Part shown: in pieces, positions 63,350 to 64,000 of the stretch
Layout: each line of letters opens with the position of its first letter
How positions within the stretch are numbered: position 1 is the first letter of the stretch
Assembly: GCF_000019965.1 (NCBI RefSeq)
Contig: NC_010571.1
Location: 1,054,001 to 1,118,000, forward strand
Origin: Opitutus terrae PB90-1
Lineage (GTDB): Bacteria; Verrucomicrobiota; Verrucomicrobiia; Opitutales; Opitutaceae
DNA length: 64,000 bases
Direction: 5' to 3'
Position numbers and translations under genes: made by a program
Notes under the pieces: model-generated
What the model saw: only the letters and a program-made list of their open reading frames with translations
What the model was told of the DNA's origin: nothing
The model's database searches: none

Positions 63350-64000
63350 TCACGCGGCCGTCGGTCGTGAGGCGAGATAGCGCTCGAGTGCGGCCTGCAA
63401 CTCCGCCGGACGAACGGGCTTCGTGAGATAATCGTTCGCTCCCGCGGCCAGGGTGCGCTCGCGCTGTTCGTTCCGCGCGTCCGCGGTCAACGCGACGATC
63501 CACACGCCCCGCACCGCCTCGCCGGCCGCACCCGCCCGGATCTGCGCGGTCGTCGCCAGCCCGTCCAATTCGGGCATGTGCAAATCCATCAACACGACTT
63601 CGGGCCGCGACCGCGCGATCTCCTCCAACGCGACGCGACCGTTCACCGCGAGGTGCGAAGTGCAGCCCAGATGGCTGACCACGGTTTGAATCAATCGCTG
63701 GTTCACCGCGTTGTCCTCCACGATGAGCACGCGAAGGCCGAACTGTGGCGGCGGTGGCATGGCCGCGGCGGGAGGATCCGCGGCGCTCGCGCCCAGCACG
63801 CCTCCGAACAGGTCGTGATGCAGCGGCTTGTTCAGGAGCTGTCGGAAATACGGGCGCAACGCCGCGCGAATTTCTCCGGGCAGCGGCACAGGGATGAGCG
63901 CCACCATTTTTTCGGGCAGCCAGCTCACGCACGGTTCGCGCGACGTCGCGAGTTCGGTCGCGGCGCTGGCACTGAGATCCTGGATACCGAGGTCCCAGTC
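63350..64000 (-). CDS. Hybrid histidine kinase or receiver protein, cut by right edge
   Basis: The open frame runs from the window edge to a stop (216 residues seen). The last 125 residues are a complete receiver domain (VLIVEDNAVNQRLI, phospho-acceptor Asp in VVLMDLHMPE, and YLTKPVRPAELQ). The part before it looks like a degenerate receiver (PVPLPGEIRAALRP, LNKPLHHDLFGGVLG). This is the layout of a hybrid sensor kinase C-terminus; the kinase core lies outside the window. Confidence 0.85.
   Translation of the reverse strand, partial: DWDLGIQDLSASAATELATSREPCVSWLPEKMVALIPVPLPGEIRAALRPYFRQLLNKPLHHDLFGGVLGASAADPPAAAMPPPPQFGLRVLIVEDNAVNQRLIQTVVSHLGCTSHLAVNGRVALEEIARSRPEVVLMDLHMPELDGLATTAQIRAGAAGEAVRGVWIVALTADARNEQRERTLAAGANDYLTKPVRPAELQAALERYLASRPTAA

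Overview
The window is a high-GC bacterial chromosome segment that most resembles an Opitutus-like member of the Verrucomicrobia (Opitutaceae). This is inference from gene content: a TonB-dependent receptor beside starch genes, oleC/oleD olefin genes, a complete F-type ATP synthase operon, MnmE/MnmG, and a nitrogen-oxide accessory cluster with FNR-type sites. There are no phage genes, rRNA or tRNA genes, CRISPR arrays or classical insertion sequences. Short palindromic repeats are abundant between genes and sometimes inside them.

Layout. 1-9.6 kb: two RNA methyltransferases (the first cut by the left edge), oleD and oleC, RNase D, a histone-deacetylase-like hydrolase, queC and queE for 7-deazaguanine synthesis, and an ExoD-like protein. 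9.66-20.2 kb: a maltodextrin/starch locus with an MFS sugar porter, MalQ, a TonB-dependent receptor, two secreted GH13 enzymes and an AraC-type regulator. 20.4-23.2 kb: ferrous iron uptake (two FeoA, FeoB, a tiny Cys-rich membrane protein). 23.3-30 kb: atpBEFHAGDC, read on the minus strand and closed by a clear terminator. 30.1-35.7 kb: trmB, mnmG, mnmE (tRNA modification), pdxH and recA. 35.9-39.4 kb: three type IV pilin-like minor proteins. 39.6-43.7 kb: an ArsB/NhaD-type transporter, a soluble histidine kinase, a UDP-glucuronate 4-epimerase-like enzyme and a glutaredoxin. 43.8-50 kb: gltB and gltD; gltD carries an apparent one-base frameshift near its start. 50.5-55.8 kb: an Mpv17/PMP22-like membrane protein, a DsbD-like thiol reductase, a Gfo/Idh/MocA oxidoreductase and an HDOD protein. 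56-61 kb: two divergent operons (cupin, DUF2249, NnrS-like, DUF59; and YwiC-like, DUF2249, a Crp/Fnr regulator). 61-64 kb: two DMT transporters and the end of a hybrid histidine kinase cut by the right edge.

The most interesting locus is the 55.98-60.96 kb cluster. Its 457-bp divergent intergenic region holds two FNR/DNR-type boxes, one per direction. Each is placed so that a class II promoter would start transcription at, or within a base of, the start codon, and a 21-bp near-perfect palindrome of unknown specificity lies between them. The regulator in the cluster carries the E-x-x-S-R recognition signature but lacks the FNR iron-sulfur cysteines, as in DNR/NnrR-type nitric-oxide regulators. 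Other points worth a second look are a pseudoknot-capable leader before queC, short repeats that have entered coding sequences in frame or supplied GTG start codons, and a transporter gene bracketed by a perfect 31-bp inverted repeat.
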